Source of the DNA: Bacteroidota bacterium | GTDB taxonomy: Bacteria > Bacteroidota > Ignavibacteria > Ignavibacteriales > Ignavibacteriaceae | DNA: 64,000 bases | Assembly (NCBI GenBank): GCA_021824145.1 | Contig: JAKALM010000011.1 | Span: forward strand, 1 to 64,000 | Direction: 5' to 3' | Part shown: one piece after another, positions 45,072-54,825 of the stretch | How positions within the stretch are numbered: the first letter of the stretch is position 1 | Layout of the letters: every line of letters starts with the position of its first letter | Notes under the pieces: generated by a model | The model's database searches: none | Seen by the model: the letters and a program-made list of their open reading frames with translations, nothing else | Told to the model about the DNA's origin: nothing | Translations under genes and position numbers: made by a program

Positions 45072-45539
45072 TCATTTGCTCATTTTCAAAATTTCATCCC
45101 ATTCGTTTTTTTCTACGGGCATTACAGAAAGTCTATTTCCTCTTTGGACCAATCTCATATTTTTTAATTTGGGATTATCTTTTATATCTTGAAGTGTAAC
45201 CGGTTTAGAAAATTTTTTTATAAATTTTATATCAACCATGAACCAGACTGGACTTTTGGGATCTGCTGATGGAAAATAATGATGACTATCCGGATCGAAT
45301 TGAGTATGATCAGGATAGCCTTCTTTTACAATTTCACAAATTCCAAATACGCCCATCGTTTCGTTGCTGCTGTGATAAAATAAAACGCCGTCGCCTTTTT
45401 TCATTTCGTCGCGTAAAAAATTTCTTGCTTGATAATTTCTAACACCGTCCCAGTAAGTAGTTTGGTTTTTACTTTTTATCAAATCATCAATTGAAAATGA
45501 CTCAGGTTCCGATTTTACCAGCCAATATTTTTTTGCCAT
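45072..45539 (-). CDS. EVE domain protein (THYN1-like)
   Basis: A 155-residue protein that is a single EVE domain of the PUA-like fold: YWLVKSEPESFSIDDL, TTYWDGVRNYQARNFLRDEMKKGD, VLFYHSSNETMGVFGICEIV and the C-terminal RLSVMPVEKNEWDEIL. EVE domains form an aromatic cage that reads modified bases in DNA or RNA; the ligand of stand-alone bacterial members is not settled. It stands alone and converges with rmuC. Confidence 0.92.
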   Translation of the reverse strand: MAKKYWLVKSEPESFSIDDLIKSKNQTTYWDGVRNYQARNFLRDEMKKGDGVLFYHSSNETMGVFGICEIVKEGYPDHTQFDPDSHHYFPSADPKSPVWFMVDIKFIKKFSKPVTLQDIKDNPKLKNMRLVQRGNRLSVMPVEKNEWDEILKMSK

Positions 45540-46126
45540 AAATTATTCTCCATTTTAGAATTAGAATTTCTGTTTAGAAAGTTATCACAGTGCAAAAAAA
45601 TATTTAATGTTTTAAATCAAAGCTTTCAAATTTATTTTCTTTTTGAAAAAATAATTGTTTTTCTGGTGTCAGCATTTATTATGGTTACTGTTTCTACATT
45701 CATTTAAGAAAATTATTTTACTGTAAACTGGCGGTAATGTATAATTCGTAACAATATATTAAGGTTTATAATTGTTTATACCAAAAATAATCCTTCGCTA
45801 AAAGATGAGAAATGACATCAGGATATATCCATCCCGAATATTAATAATTTTTTTTTATTATAATAAAAACCAAGAATTCCAATTTCATCAATTGCAACTG
45901 AGAAATTTACTTTTGCGTTTTGATTAAACTAATTAGCAACTGTTAAGAAATAGGAAGCAGCAAGAACCGTAAAAAGAAAAATTGCAAGTGGAATCAATTT
46001 TGAGGTCAACCATAATCCTCAATTAAACATAAAATTGATTTAGTAAAAAAATTTAAAATTACCCTTCTAAACTAAATTGAAATTAACTTACATCATCAAT
46101 ATATTAACGGCGCAAAAGAAAATCTT
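45540..46126. other. 587-base intergenic region
   Basis: No full-length gene is seen. The minus strand has a 63-codon frame interrupted by TAG (45818-46009, listed separately). The remaining sequence is AT-rich with no clear hairpin or RNA gene. It carries the promoter regions of the divergent EVE and DUF4159 genes. Confidence 0.5.
45818..46009 (-). pseudogene. possible decayed small membrane protein gene
   Basis: From TTG at 46009 the minus strand encodes 26 residues with a convincing hydrophobic helix (LIPLAIFLFTVLAASYFLTV), then TAG at 45931-45929, then 36 more open codons to TGA at 45820-45818. GAGG lies about 10 bases upstream of the TTG. Either a short membrane peptide or a small gene cut by a nonsense mutation would fit, but chance is possible in such AT-rich sequence. 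Confidence 0.22.
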
Positions 46127-46786
46127 ATGAAAAAAATATTTTTTATAATCTATTTAATTATGATTTGCGGAATTGCTTTTCCGCAAAATGAAGGCGCTTT
46201 TCAAATTGCCAGGCTGAAATATGACGGCGGCGGTGATTGGTACAACGGTCAGACTGAAGAGCCAAATTTGCTTGACTTCGTAAAACAAAATACAAACATC
46301 AAAGTAAACGACAATTACACTTGGGTTAATATAAATTCGGATGCAATTTTTTCTTATCCGTTTTTATTTATGACAGGCCATGGCAATATTGTATTTACAG
46401 ATGATGAATGCAGCAGATTAAAAAAATATTTAGAAGCCGGTGGTTTCCTTTACGCCGATGATGATTATGGCATGGATAAATCTTTTAGGCGAGAAATGAA
46501 AAAAGTTTTTCCGGATAAAGAATTAGTTGAACTGCCTTTTAATTATGGAATGTACCACGATCTTTACGACCTTCCGAATGGTGTTCCTAAAATTGAAGAG
46601 CACAACGGAAAAGCGCCGCAGGGATTTGGCATTTTTATAAACGGACGCCTTGCAGTTTATTATACTTACGAATCAAATCCAAGCGACGGCTGGGATGACC
46701 CGGATGTGCATGGATTCAAGCCTGATAAAAGATTAGAAGCATTAAGATTTGGTGCTGATTTGGTAGTATGGGCTCTGTCTAATTAA
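46127..46786 (+). CDS. exported DUF4159 domain protein
   Basis: A 219-residue protein with a signal peptide (about 1-19, ending AFPQ) and a DUF4159 domain: FQIARLKYDGGGDWYNG, SYPFLFMTGHGNIVFT, LKKYLEAGGFLYADDDYG and MKKVFPDKELVELPF. The domain has a GATase-like fold of unknown function. It precedes the DUF4175 gene by 26 bases. In related genomes DUF4159, DUF4175 and BatA-like genes often travel together, probably as parts of an envelope complex with MoxR; this is from general knowledge of the group. Confidence 0.88.
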   Translation: MKKIFFIIYLIMICGIAFPQNEGAFQIARLKYDGGGDWYNGQTEEPNLLDFVKQNTNIKVNDNYTWVNINSDAIFSYPFLFMTGHGNIVFTDDECSRLKKYLEAGGFLYADDDYGMDKSFRREMKKVFPDKELVELPFNYGMYHDLYDLPNGVPKIEEHNGKAPQGFGIFINGRLAVYYTYESNPSDGWDDPDVHGFKPDKRLEALRFGADLVVWALSN

Positions 46787-46812
46787 TATTGAAAAGAAAA
46801 GTAAAAATATAA

Positions 46813-49800
46813 ATGGGATCCGATTCAAAATACTATAAAGAAATAATTGAAAAGCTTGAACGACTGTTAAAAAGAGAGTATGCTTTCTTTGCATCGATCG
46901 GAATTCAAAAAGCACTGATAATTGGAATTTCTGTTTTTACATTATTCTCATTTCTAGAAATGATTGCTCATTTCTCTTCTATTGTTCGAACAATCTTGTT
47001 TGTAATCTTTTTGGCCTCGACAATTGGATCTGCTGCTGTATTTTTCATTTTACCACTGTTAAAGTATTTCAAAATTTTTAGAAAGACTGACTACTTTAAA
47101 ACTGCCGGAATAGTTGGAAATCATTTTCCGGAAATTAAAGATGATTTATTAAACTCAATGCAATTAATTTCTACTGGCATTGATGAAAAAATATATTCGA
47201 AGAATTTAATTGATGCAGCATTCTACGGAGTTTATAAAAAAGCCAAAGATATAGATTTTACTTCAATCATAAGTTTTAAAAAAGCAAAACAATTTCTTAT
47301 TTATTCTTTTTCAACAATTGTATTTTGTATTGTCTTACTTGTTTTTGTTCCAGGAATAAAAGCAGCAACTTTTAGATTACTAAATTACAATCATGAGTTT
47401 ATTCCACCGCCAAAATTTATTTTCGAGGTTGAGCCGGGTAACTCAAAAGTAACCAAAGGCGATAATCTAAATATTTCTGTTAAAGTAAAAGGCAAAATTC
47501 CGAAGGAAGTTTTTCTTGCAATAAAAAATAGTGATGAGACAAATTTTTCAAAGCAGCAGCTTACATCAGATTCATTGGGCAATTATCATTTTATTATGCC
47601 GGCGATAAGAACTTCATTTAAATATTTTGCTTCGGCGGAAAATATTAACAGTGATGTTTTTGAAATTGAAGTTATCGATAGACCGATTATTAAAACTATG
47701 GATTTGACTGTTACTTCACCGGCTTATTCAAAAATACCGCAAGTTCAACAAAGAGATAATGGAAATGTAACTGCGCTGCTTGGAAGCAAAGTTGAATTGA
47801 AAATAAGCGCGACAAAAAATCTAAAAAAAGCTAAAATAGAATTTAGCGACACGACAAAAAAAGATTTGGTTGTGGATGGAACGCAAGCGCATGGAGATTT
47901 TATTGTTAGAAAAGACAACGATTATAAAATAATTCTGACAGATGAAAACAATAATCAAAATCTTTCGCCAATAAATTATTCAATCAAAGCGTTGTACGAT
48001 GCTTATCCAACCATTGATATTATTGCGCCAAACCAAAACACCTCTCTTGCAAACGATAACCGATTACAGCTTGTTTCAAAAATATCGGATGATTATGGCT
48101 TTACTAAACTACTTCTTCATTACAGACTTTCTTCTTCAAAATATGAAAAAACTCAGAATGATTTTAAATCCACAGAGATAAGTATTAATAAAAATTCCAC
48201 TGAAGAAGAAGTTAGTTACATCTGGAATCTTTCGGGTATGAATCTTGCCGCTGAAGATGTTGTTACTTATTATCTTGAAGTTTTTGATAATGATAATGTT
48301 AGCGGGCCAAAGTCAACTAAGTCATCAGAATTTACTGTAAGAGTTCCGTCGCTAGATGAGATACTAAATAATTCGGATAATGTGCAGAATCAATCTGAAA
48401 AAGATTTGCAGGATACTTTTAAAGAAGCTCAAGAGTTGAAACAAAAAATTAATGACTTGAGCCAGGAATTAAAGCAAGACAAAAAAGATATTTCTTGGCA
48501 AGAAAAACAAAAAATTGAACAGACAATGGACCAATTCAAAAAGCTGCAGGATAAAGTTCAAAACATCAGCAAGAACTTGGAGAAAATGCAAAACAATTTG
48601 CAGCAGAATAATCTTTTGTCAAAAGAGACATTGCAGAAATATATGGAGCTTCAAAAATTATTTGATGAGATGTCCAATGATGAAATGAAAAAGGCTATGG
48701 AGCAATTGAGAAATGTTCTTCAGCAACTTGATAGAAAAATGACGCAGAACGCAATGGAAAATATGAAGTTCAATGAAGAGCAATTTAGGCAGACTGTTGA
48801 AAGAACAATGAACTTGCTAAAGCGAATTCAGATTGAGCAAAAAGTTGATGATCTTTTAAAACGTACTGATGAAATTACAAAACAGCAAAATGACGTTCAG
48901 CAGAAAACAAAAAATGCTAATTCTCAAAATCAGCAGGAAAAAAACCAATTAAGTGAAAAACAAAAAGATATTACGAATGATCTTGAAATGTATTCTAAGG
49001 ATCTTGAGGATTTATCAAAGAAAGTTGATGAGTTGAAAGATTTACCGAAAGACCAACTTGACAAAATGCGTCAAGAATATGCAAAGCAGATGAACGAAAA
49101 AATGTCACAAAATGCTTCTCAGCAAATTCAGCAGAATCAAATGCAGCAGGCGCAGCAAAATCAAGCTCAAATATCGCAGAACATGAACGACATGAAAAAA
49201 CAAATGAAGCAATTTCAGCAATCGATATCACAGCAAAGCCAAATGCAGGCTTTTAAAGATATGATGAAGATAACCGATAACCTAATTACATTATCTAAGC
49301 AGCAGGAGGCTTTGAAAAATCAATCTCAAAATCTTGATCAGAATTCTTCAGAATTTAACAAAAATGCTGAGCAGCAAAATAACATTAAAAGAAATCTTGA
49401 TAAGATTATGCAGCAGATGAGTTCACTTTCACAAAAAACTTTTGCAGTTACACCAGAGATGGGCAAATCACTTGGTGATGCAAATAATGAAATGAGCAAG
49501 TCGATGCAAGGTTTGCAAAATAGGAATAGCAATCAGGCAGCATTAAGTCAAAGCCAGGCAATGAAGTCATTGAATGAAGCCGCTGATATGATGAAAAACT
49601 CGATGGAACAAATGATGAAAGGCGGTGGACAAAACGGAATGATGTCTTTTATGCAACAGCTTCAACAGATGGCAGGCCAGCAAATGAGTTTAAATAACTT
49701 AACTCAAATGCTTCAGCAAGCAATGAAAGGCCAATTATCAATGCAGCAGCAAGCAGAACTTCAAAGGCTTGGACAGCAGCAAGATTTAATTCGTAAATCT

Positions 49801-50199
49801 TTAGAGCAATTAAACAAAGAAGCGATGAGGTCAGGCGAATCAAAAAAAATTCCAGCTGACTTAAACCAAATTGCAAAGCAAATGGAAGAAGTTGTAAAGA
49901 ATATGACTTCAGATCAGCTTGATGCAAAAACGGTTCAGGAGCAAGAACATATTTTGTCTAGGTTGTTGGATGCTCAGCGTTCTGTAAACGAAAGAGATTA
50001 TGAGAATAAAAGAAAATCTGAAGTTGGGAAAGATATTGTTCGTCAATCACCTGCAGATTTAAATATTAATTTACAGAATGAAAAGAATAAAATAAGAGAT
50101 GAATTAAATAAAGCAGTTCAAGAAGGTTATACGAAAGACTACGAAGATTTGATAAGAAAATATTACGAGTCAATACAAAAAGAAAATATAAAAAATTGA
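46813..50199 (+). CDS. DUF4175 family protein with long Gln/Met-rich coiled coil
   Basis: A 1128-residue protein. Three membrane helices lie in the first 190 residues (about 27-47, 55-78, 158-180), followed by an Ig-like periplasmic region (about 195-515). Then a very long helical part (about 520-1100) is rich in Gln, Met, Asn and Lys, with runs such as MQQAQQNQAQISQNMNDM. The family role is unknown. The helical part should form an extended coiled coil in the periplasm. It follows DUF4159 and converges with the CDF gene, one base between stops. Confidence 0.85.
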   Translation: MGSDSKYYKEIIEKLERLLKREYAFFASIGIQKALIIGISVFTLFSFLEMIAHFSSIVRTILFVIFLASTIGSAAVFFILPLLKYFKIFRKTDYFKTAGIVGNHFPEIKDDLLNSMQLISTGIDEKIYSKNLIDAAFYGVYKKAKDIDFTSIISFKKAKQFLIYSFSTIVFCIVLLVFVPGIKAATFRLLNYNHEFIPPPKFIFEVEPGNSKVTKGDNLNISVKVKGKIPKEVFLAIKNSDETNFSKQQLTSDSLGNYHFIMPAIRTSFKYFASAENINSDVFEIEVIDRPIIKTMDLTVTSPAYSKIPQVQQRDNGNVTALLGSKVELKISATKNLKKAKIEFSDTTKKDLVVDGTQAHGDFIVRKDNDYKIILTDENNNQNLSPINYSIKALYDAYPTIDIIAPNQNTSLANDNRLQLVSKISDDYGFTKLLLHYRLSSSKYEKTQNDFKSTEISINKNSTEEEVSYIWNLSGMNLAAEDVVTYYLEVFDNDNVSGPKSTKSSEFTVRVPSLDEILNNSDNVQNQSEKDLQDTFKEAQELKQKINDLSQELKQDKKDISWQEKQKIEQTMDQFKKLQDKVQNISKNLEKMQNNLQQNNLLSKETLQKYMELQKLFDEMSNDEMKKAMEQLRNVLQQLDRKMTQNAMENMKFNEEQFRQTVERTMNLLKRIQIEQKVDDLLKRTDEITKQQNDVQQKTKNANSQNQQEKNQLSEKQKDITNDLEMYSKDLEDLSKKVDELKDLPKDQLDKMRQEYAKQMNEKMSQNASQQIQQNQMQQAQQNQAQISQNMNDMKKQMKQFQQSISQQSQMQAFKDMMKITDNLITLSKQQEALKNQSQNLDQNSSEFNKNAEQQNNIKRNLDKIMQQMSSLSQKTFAVTPEMGKSLGDANNEMSKSMQGLQNRNSNQAALSQSQAMKSLNEAADMMKNSMEQMMKGGGQNGMMSFMQQLQQMAGQQMSLNNLTQMLQQAMKGQLSMQQQAELQRLGQQQDLIRKSLEQLNKEAMRSGESKKIPADLNQIAKQMEEVVKNMTSDQLDAKTVQEQEHILSRLLDAQRSVNERDYENKRKSEVGKDIVRQSPADLNINLQNEKNKIRDELNKAVQEGYTKDYEDLIRKYYESIQKENIKN

Positions 50200-50200
50200 T

Positions 50201-51052
50201 TTAGACGGGATCAATGTGCACAAATACTTTATTAATTTCGGGTAAAGCAGAAATGGCGTCTTGAACCTTCAATCCGATATCATGAGACATTTCAGTAGTA
50301 GTAGTTTTGTCAACATCAATATGTATTTCGATATGAAATTTATTTCCAACGTAATGAGATTTTAATTCATTTAGTCCACGGACACCTTCAATTTTTAATG
50401 CAACATTAGCAATTTCTAAAATCAAATTTTCATCTGCAGCTTTTCCCATAAGGTAATCAATATTTTCTTTTGCAATTTGAAATCCCGATCGGAAAATAAA
50501 TAATGCTATTAAAATTCCGGCAATGCCATCAACATAACGAAGGCCCAATTGAACTCCAATTATTCCAACTATTGAAAGAGAAGAAGCGAGAACATCGTTA
50601 AGGCTGTCTACTGCACCAGCCCTAAGTGCTGGGCTTTTGAATTCTTTACCAACAAAAGATTGGTATCTCATCAATCCTATTTTTGTTAATATTGTTATAA
50701 TTAAAATTATATAAACCAAAGGAGTAATGTGGGTGGAATAAGGATTTAATATTCTGCTGATAGATTCTTCAACTAAATTTATTCCAATAACTGCTGTAAA
50801 TAAAGCAATCAAAAAAACAGAGATTGGCTGAGCTGCATTATGACCAAATTGATGATCTTTATCTGGTTTTTTTAGTGAAACTCTAACGCTGTACATTATT
50901 GCAGCTGAAGAAATAATATCTGTTAAAGAATTTATTGCATCCGAAATTACAGCAATTGAATTGGAAATTATTCCCGCGGCAGCTTTAATTATAAAAAGGA
51001 AAAAATTGATTAATAGTGAAAGATTAGTTGCTCGTTTTAATATTTTTACCAT
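50201..51052 (-). CDS. cation diffusion facilitator transporter, possibly Mn-type
   Basis: A 283-residue proton-coupled metal exporter of the inner membrane with six helices and a C-terminal ferredoxin-like domain. The transport site in helix 2 reads N-x3-D (DAINSLTD), where zinc members have H-x3-D, and in helix 5 reads D-x3-D (VDSLNDVLAS). To my knowledge an N/D plus D/D site is seen in the manganese-type group (MntE-like). The cytosolic domain has HIEIHIDVD and KVFVHIDPV. No regulator is adjacent. Confidence 0.9.
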   Translation of the reverse strand: MVKILKRATNLSLLINFFLFIIKAAAGIISNSIAVISDAINSLTDIISSAAIMYSVRVSLKKPDKDHQFGHNAAQPISVFLIALFTAVIGINLVEESISRILNPYSTHITPLVYIILIITILTKIGLMRYQSFVGKEFKSPALRAGAVDSLNDVLASSLSIVGIIGVQLGLRYVDGIAGILIALFIFRSGFQIAKENIDYLMGKAADENLILEIANVALKIEGVRGLNELKSHYVGNKFHIEIHIDVDKTTTTEMSHDIGLKVQDAISALPEINKVFVHIDPV

Positions 51053-51298
51053 AATAAAACAATGAAATTTATTAAATTAAAATAATTATTTTTTTGAATA
51101 TACTTTAGATGAAGATTGGCAAATTCAAATTTTTTTAATTAAAAAACAAATTTTTTTTGAATATTATTCTAAATTATATTCTTATTATATTTATGCCGTT
51201 TGTTGAAAATGATTCATACTTAATTAAGTTGGCAGCATAAATTATATCGATTAATTGAATTCTTATGACATTTTATTTCCCCAAAACTGCTAAAATTA

Positions 51299-52942
51299 AT
51301 GCTCGAATTAATTAAAAATACATTGAATGTAATTGGTAAGATAAGCCAAAGTTCTTCGGGATATTTAGTTAAATTTAGAACGACTGAATACCAGATATTA
51401 TCGTCATTTGGTGAGAAAGAAGAAGTTTACAACATATTAAATAATTCATTATTGCAGCTTCACAATACAAATAAAATTTGCATAGATGAAATTAATAAAT
51501 TAGCCTCCTTCAAAAAGTTAAATAAAACCTTTTTATGGAATTCATTTCATGTTAAAAAATTATTTTCTCAGGAGGAAGATCAGGATGCATATTATCTATT
51601 TTTATTCTCAAAAGGGAAGGAAACTTATAACGAAGATAATTTATTTGCCATTCAGCCGATGATTGAAAATTTGGAAGAACTGATTAAAAATTATGATATA
51701 AATTTTGAATATTCTAAAGAAGAAGCTTCCAGAAGTTCAAAAGGTAGTAATGTAAATTTTGAATTAAAGAATAATGTTTTTCTAAAATCTATTTTTGATG
51801 CGTCGGAAGATTTGGTTTTTATTTTAGATCAAAATGGATGTTTTGAAAGTGTGAATGATTACGGTGCAGCAAGTTTAGATTATGATGCTAAAGAATTATT
51901 GAATACACATTTCATTGAACTTGTTGCGTCAAAAAATAAGCAGGAAATTGCAAAGTCCTTTCAAAAAATATTAGATGAAAATCCTTCTCTAAAATTATCA
52001 GGCGGACTTGTTACTTTTGAAGCAATTTTAATTAGTAAATTTGGTAATGAAATTATTTTTCAGATTAATTGTAAAGCCATTAGAAAAAATGAAAAAATAG
52101 TAAGCGTAATCGGAGTTGGAAAAAATATTACCGAACTTCGAACATTTGAAGAAAAAATTGCAGATTTGAATAATCGACTGATAGAAGCTAACCGAATAAT
52201 TTCAGTTGAAAGGCAGCGCGCAAAGCGTCAATCAGCTATTTTGGCCGAACTGAACAAAATGAAAAATGAATTCATTTCCAATGTTTCACATGAATTAAGA
52301 ACTCCGTTAGCTTCAATTATTGGTTTTTCTGAAACAATTTCTTCAGATCCTAATATGCCAGAAGAAATGAAGCGTGAGTTTAATGAGATTATTTTAAATG
52401 AAGGGAAAAGATTAGCTAAATTAATAAATGATGTTTTGGATATTTCAAGATTAGAAGGCGGACAAATAGAATTATCTAAATCAGAATTTAATATTATTGA
52501 AATCATAAATGAATCAATTGAAGCAAACAGAAAAATTATAGATTCAAAAGAAATTACATTAACTAAAGAATTCCCCTCTGAAAATATTATGTTAACAGCA
52601 GATAAAGAAAAAATATTTGTTGTTCTCAACAGCTTGATAAATAACGCGGCAAAATTTACTTTACACAATGGAAGAATAAAGATTACTGCACAAAGTTTAT
52701 ATAAAGAATTTGAAATTACAATCAGCGATACCGGCGTCGGGGTTCCAGAAAAGGATATTCCTCTTATTTTTCAGAAATTTTATCGTGTGAATAGACCAGG
52801 CGCAGATGTCCCTGGTACAGGATTAGGCTTGGTTTTTGTTAAACAAATTGTAGATTTGCACAAAGGTTTTATTTCGGTTCAAAGTGAAGTAAATAAAGGT
52901 ACAACGGTTATAATAAAATTACCAAGGGATTCTAAAAATTAA
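51299..52942 (+). CDS. PAS-domain sensor histidine kinase
   Basis: A 547-residue kinase without membrane helices. An unassigned N-terminal domain (about 1-150) may be GAF-like. It is followed by PAS (about 160-280, VFILDQNGCFESVN), a short coiled coil, the HisKA box with His331 in NVSHELRTPLASI, and HATPase_c with INNAAKFT, DTGVGVPEKD and GTGLGLVFVKQIVDLHKG. It probably senses a cytosolic signal. The next gene, 17 bases later, is a sigma-54 response regulator and its most likely partner. Confidence 0.93.
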   Translation: MLELIKNTLNVIGKISQSSSGYLVKFRTTEYQILSSFGEKEEVYNILNNSLLQLHNTNKICIDEINKLASFKKLNKTFLWNSFHVKKLFSQEEDQDAYYLFLFSKGKETYNEDNLFAIQPMIENLEELIKNYDINFEYSKEEASRSSKGSNVNFELKNNVFLKSIFDASEDLVFILDQNGCFESVNDYGAASLDYDAKELLNTHFIELVASKNKQEIAKSFQKILDENPSLKLSGGLVTFEAILISKFGNEIIFQINCKAIRKNEKIVSVIGVGKNITELRTFEEKIADLNNRLIEANRIISVERQRAKRQSAILAELNKMKNEFISNVSHELRTPLASIIGFSETISSDPNMPEEMKREFNEIILNEGKRLAKLINDVLDISRLEGGQIELSKSEFNIIEIINESIEANRKIIDSKEITLTKEFPSENIMLTADKEKIFVVLNSLINNAAKFTLHNGRIKITAQSLYKEFEITISDTGVGVPEKDIPLIFQKFYRVNRPGADVPGTGLGLVFVKQIVDLHKGFISVQSEVNKGTTVIIKLPRDSKN

Positions 52943-52959
52943 TTATTGTAGAGGGAAGC

Positions 52960-54342
52960 GTGGGCAAATTAGTATTTATTGTTGATGACGAACAAGCTAT
53001 TTCCAAACTCCTCACTTATTGGGTTAAAGACAAATGGAAATATGACATAGAAGTATTTTCTACAGGAGAAGATGTTTTAAGGAAATTAAACTTAAAACCA
53101 GATCTTATTCTTCTTGATATAATGCTTCCAGGAGTGGATGGCATTGAAGTATTAAAAAGAGTAAAACAATTTGATGAAAACCTTCCAGTGATAATGCTTT
53201 CAGCACAAGGCAGTATTGAAGTAGCCGTTGATGCATTGCGTTTTGGTGCTTTTGATTATTTCCCTAAACCGATTGATATTCAGCGGCTTGAACCGGCAAT
53301 TAAAAATGCAATTAAAAGCTATGATCTAACTAAAGAATTGGAAAACCTTAAGGAAAACGTTAAGAAAGAATATAGCTTTGATAATATAATTTCTGCTGAC
53401 GGGAAAATGCAGGATGTATTTAAACTTGTTTCAAAAGTTTTAAATAATGAAATCACCTGCCTCATCTATGGCGAAAGCGGAACCGGCAAAGAATTGATTG
53501 CACGGGCAATTCATTATAATGGAAAAAGAAAAGACAAACCTTTTATTGTTGTTAATTGTGCTTCAATTCCTAGAGAACTTTTGGAAAGTGAATTATTCGG
53601 GCATGAGAAAGGATCGTTTACAGGAGCTTATCAAAGGAAGTTAGGTAAATTTGAACTAGCAAGTGGAGGTACAATTTTTCTTGATGAAGTGGGTGAACTC
53701 GAAATGCTCCTTCAGGCAAAACTTTTACGCGTAATTCAGGAAAAAGAATTTGAAAGAGTTGGAGGAACAGAATTAATTAAATCTGATGTCCGAATTATTT
53801 CGGCAACTAATCGAGATCTTAAACATGCGGTTGAAAATAAAGAATTTAGAGAAGATTTGTTTTATCGATTAAATTCTTTTCCAATAGTTATACCACCATT
53901 AAGGCAGAGAAAAGGAGATATTTTAGTTCTTGCTCAGCATTTTTTAGAAACTTTCAATAAAAAGTTAGGCAAAAACATAAAAGGATTTTCAAAAAAAGCA
54001 TTGAAATTAATATATGAATATAATTGGCCAGGCAACATTCGTGAAATGGAAAATTTGATTGAAAGATGTTTGATAATTTGCGAAAAGGATATGATTGATA
54101 TAGATGATCTTCCTTCAAATGTTCGCGCAGCAGAACCAGTTGGAAGTTCGGATATTTCAGTTTCATTATTTAGTGACGAAGTTGTTGTTCCGTTTGAAAA
54201 ATTAAAAGAAGAGTCTATTAGGCATGCACTAAAAGTGACAAAAGGAAACATTGTTGAAGCGGCAAAAAAACTTCAGCTCGGAAGAGCCACAATTTATAGA
54301 CTTATGGAAAAATACCATATTGAAAATCGTAATTATGAATAA
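52960..54342 (+). CDS. sigma-54-dependent response regulator (NtrC family)
   Basis: The 460-residue regulator has receiver (Asp53 in ILLDIMLP, Lys in DYFPKPI), AAA+ (Walker A GESGTGKE, GSFTGA loop, FLDEVGELE) and Fis-type helix-turn-helix (VEAAKKLQLGRATIYRLMEKY) domains. Start is GTG at 52960, with GAGGGA about 5 bases upstream. It is the cognate partner of the preceding kinase by position and is a paralogue of the regulator at 31884. Its target promoters cannot be told from the window. Confidence 0.95.
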   Translation: MGKLVFIVDDEQAISKLLTYWVKDKWKYDIEVFSTGEDVLRKLNLKPDLILLDIMLPGVDGIEVLKRVKQFDENLPVIMLSAQGSIEVAVDALRFGAFDYFPKPIDIQRLEPAIKNAIKSYDLTKELENLKENVKKEYSFDNIISADGKMQDVFKLVSKVLNNEITCLIYGESGTGKELIARAIHYNGKRKDKPFIVVNCASIPRELLESELFGHEKGSFTGAYQRKLGKFELASGGTIFLDEVGELEMLLQAKLLRVIQEKEFERVGGTELIKSDVRIISATNRDLKHAVENKEFREDLFYRLNSFPIVIPPLRQRKGDILVLAQHFLETFNKKLGKNIKGFSKKALKLIYEYNWPGNIREMENLIERCLIICEKDMIDIDDLPSNVRAAEPVGSSDISVSLFSDEVVVPFEKLKEESIRHALKVTKGNIVEAAKKLQLGRATIYRLMEKYHIENRNYE

Positions 54343-54378
54343 ATTGTTTTATAAATATTAATTTAATTGGACTGTACT

Positions 54379-54723
54379 ATGGATTTTATTAGAGAAAAAC
54401 ACGACGATATTATTGTTGAAGTAGTTAACCTAACTAGGGCTACCTTAAAAGAAGCAGAAGAATTCAAGCAAACTCTTGCTCAGGATATAGAAATGGGAGC
54501 GCGAAAAATAATTGTTGATCTAAATGAATGTGAATTTATTGATTCGACATTTTTAGGTGCCTTAGTTGTATCTCTAAAAAAAATTACAAATCTTGGCGGT
54601 GATCTTCGACTCATTGGATTTCAGCCTGCGGTGCATTCTATGTTTGAGTTAACAAGAATGTATCGAGTATTTGAAGCTTTTAAAACTAAAGATGAAGCAA
54701 TTAGAAGTTTTACAACAAAATAA
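54379..54723 (+). CDS. STAS domain anti-sigma factor antagonist
   Basis: A 114-residue STAS protein of the SpoIIAA/RsbV type. The core strand IIVDLNECEFIDSTFLGALV carries the Ser/Thr in DSTFLG, where these proteins are phosphorylated by an anti-sigma kinase. It would bind that kinase when dephosphorylated. I use the ATG at 54379; a TTG at 54367 would add four residues. The next gene is a PP2C phosphatase that may activate it. No RsbW-like kinase is present in the window. Confidence 0.88.
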   Translation: MDFIREKHDDIIVEVVNLTRATLKEAEEFKQTLAQDIEMGARKIIVDLNECEFIDSTFLGALVVSLKKITNLGGDLRLIGFQPAVHSMFELTRMYRVFEAFKTKDEAIRSFTTK

Positions 54724-54825
54724 ATTTAATGACTATATATCGCAGTACTCTTCAATCTATAGCAAGTTATACTTTCCAATTTGGAAAAGAATATGAACTA
54801 AATATTTGATGTTGACTAAAAGATT

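Noticed and set aside
45934-46014. 26-residue minus-strand peptide from ATG 46014 after GAGG
   Set aside because: It has a plausible ribosome site but a Cys/Phe/Ser-rich sequence without protein-like features; the overlapping TTG frame gives a better membrane helix.
49649-49927. Minus-strand open frame in the DUF4175 gene
   Set aside because: It is a shadow of the Gln-rich codon pattern, rich in Leu and Ala from CAG/CAA complements.
48400-50000. Tandem DNA repeat
   Set aside because: The repetitive look comes from Gln/Met/Asn/Lys codons in a coiled coil; no fixed nucleotide period was seen.
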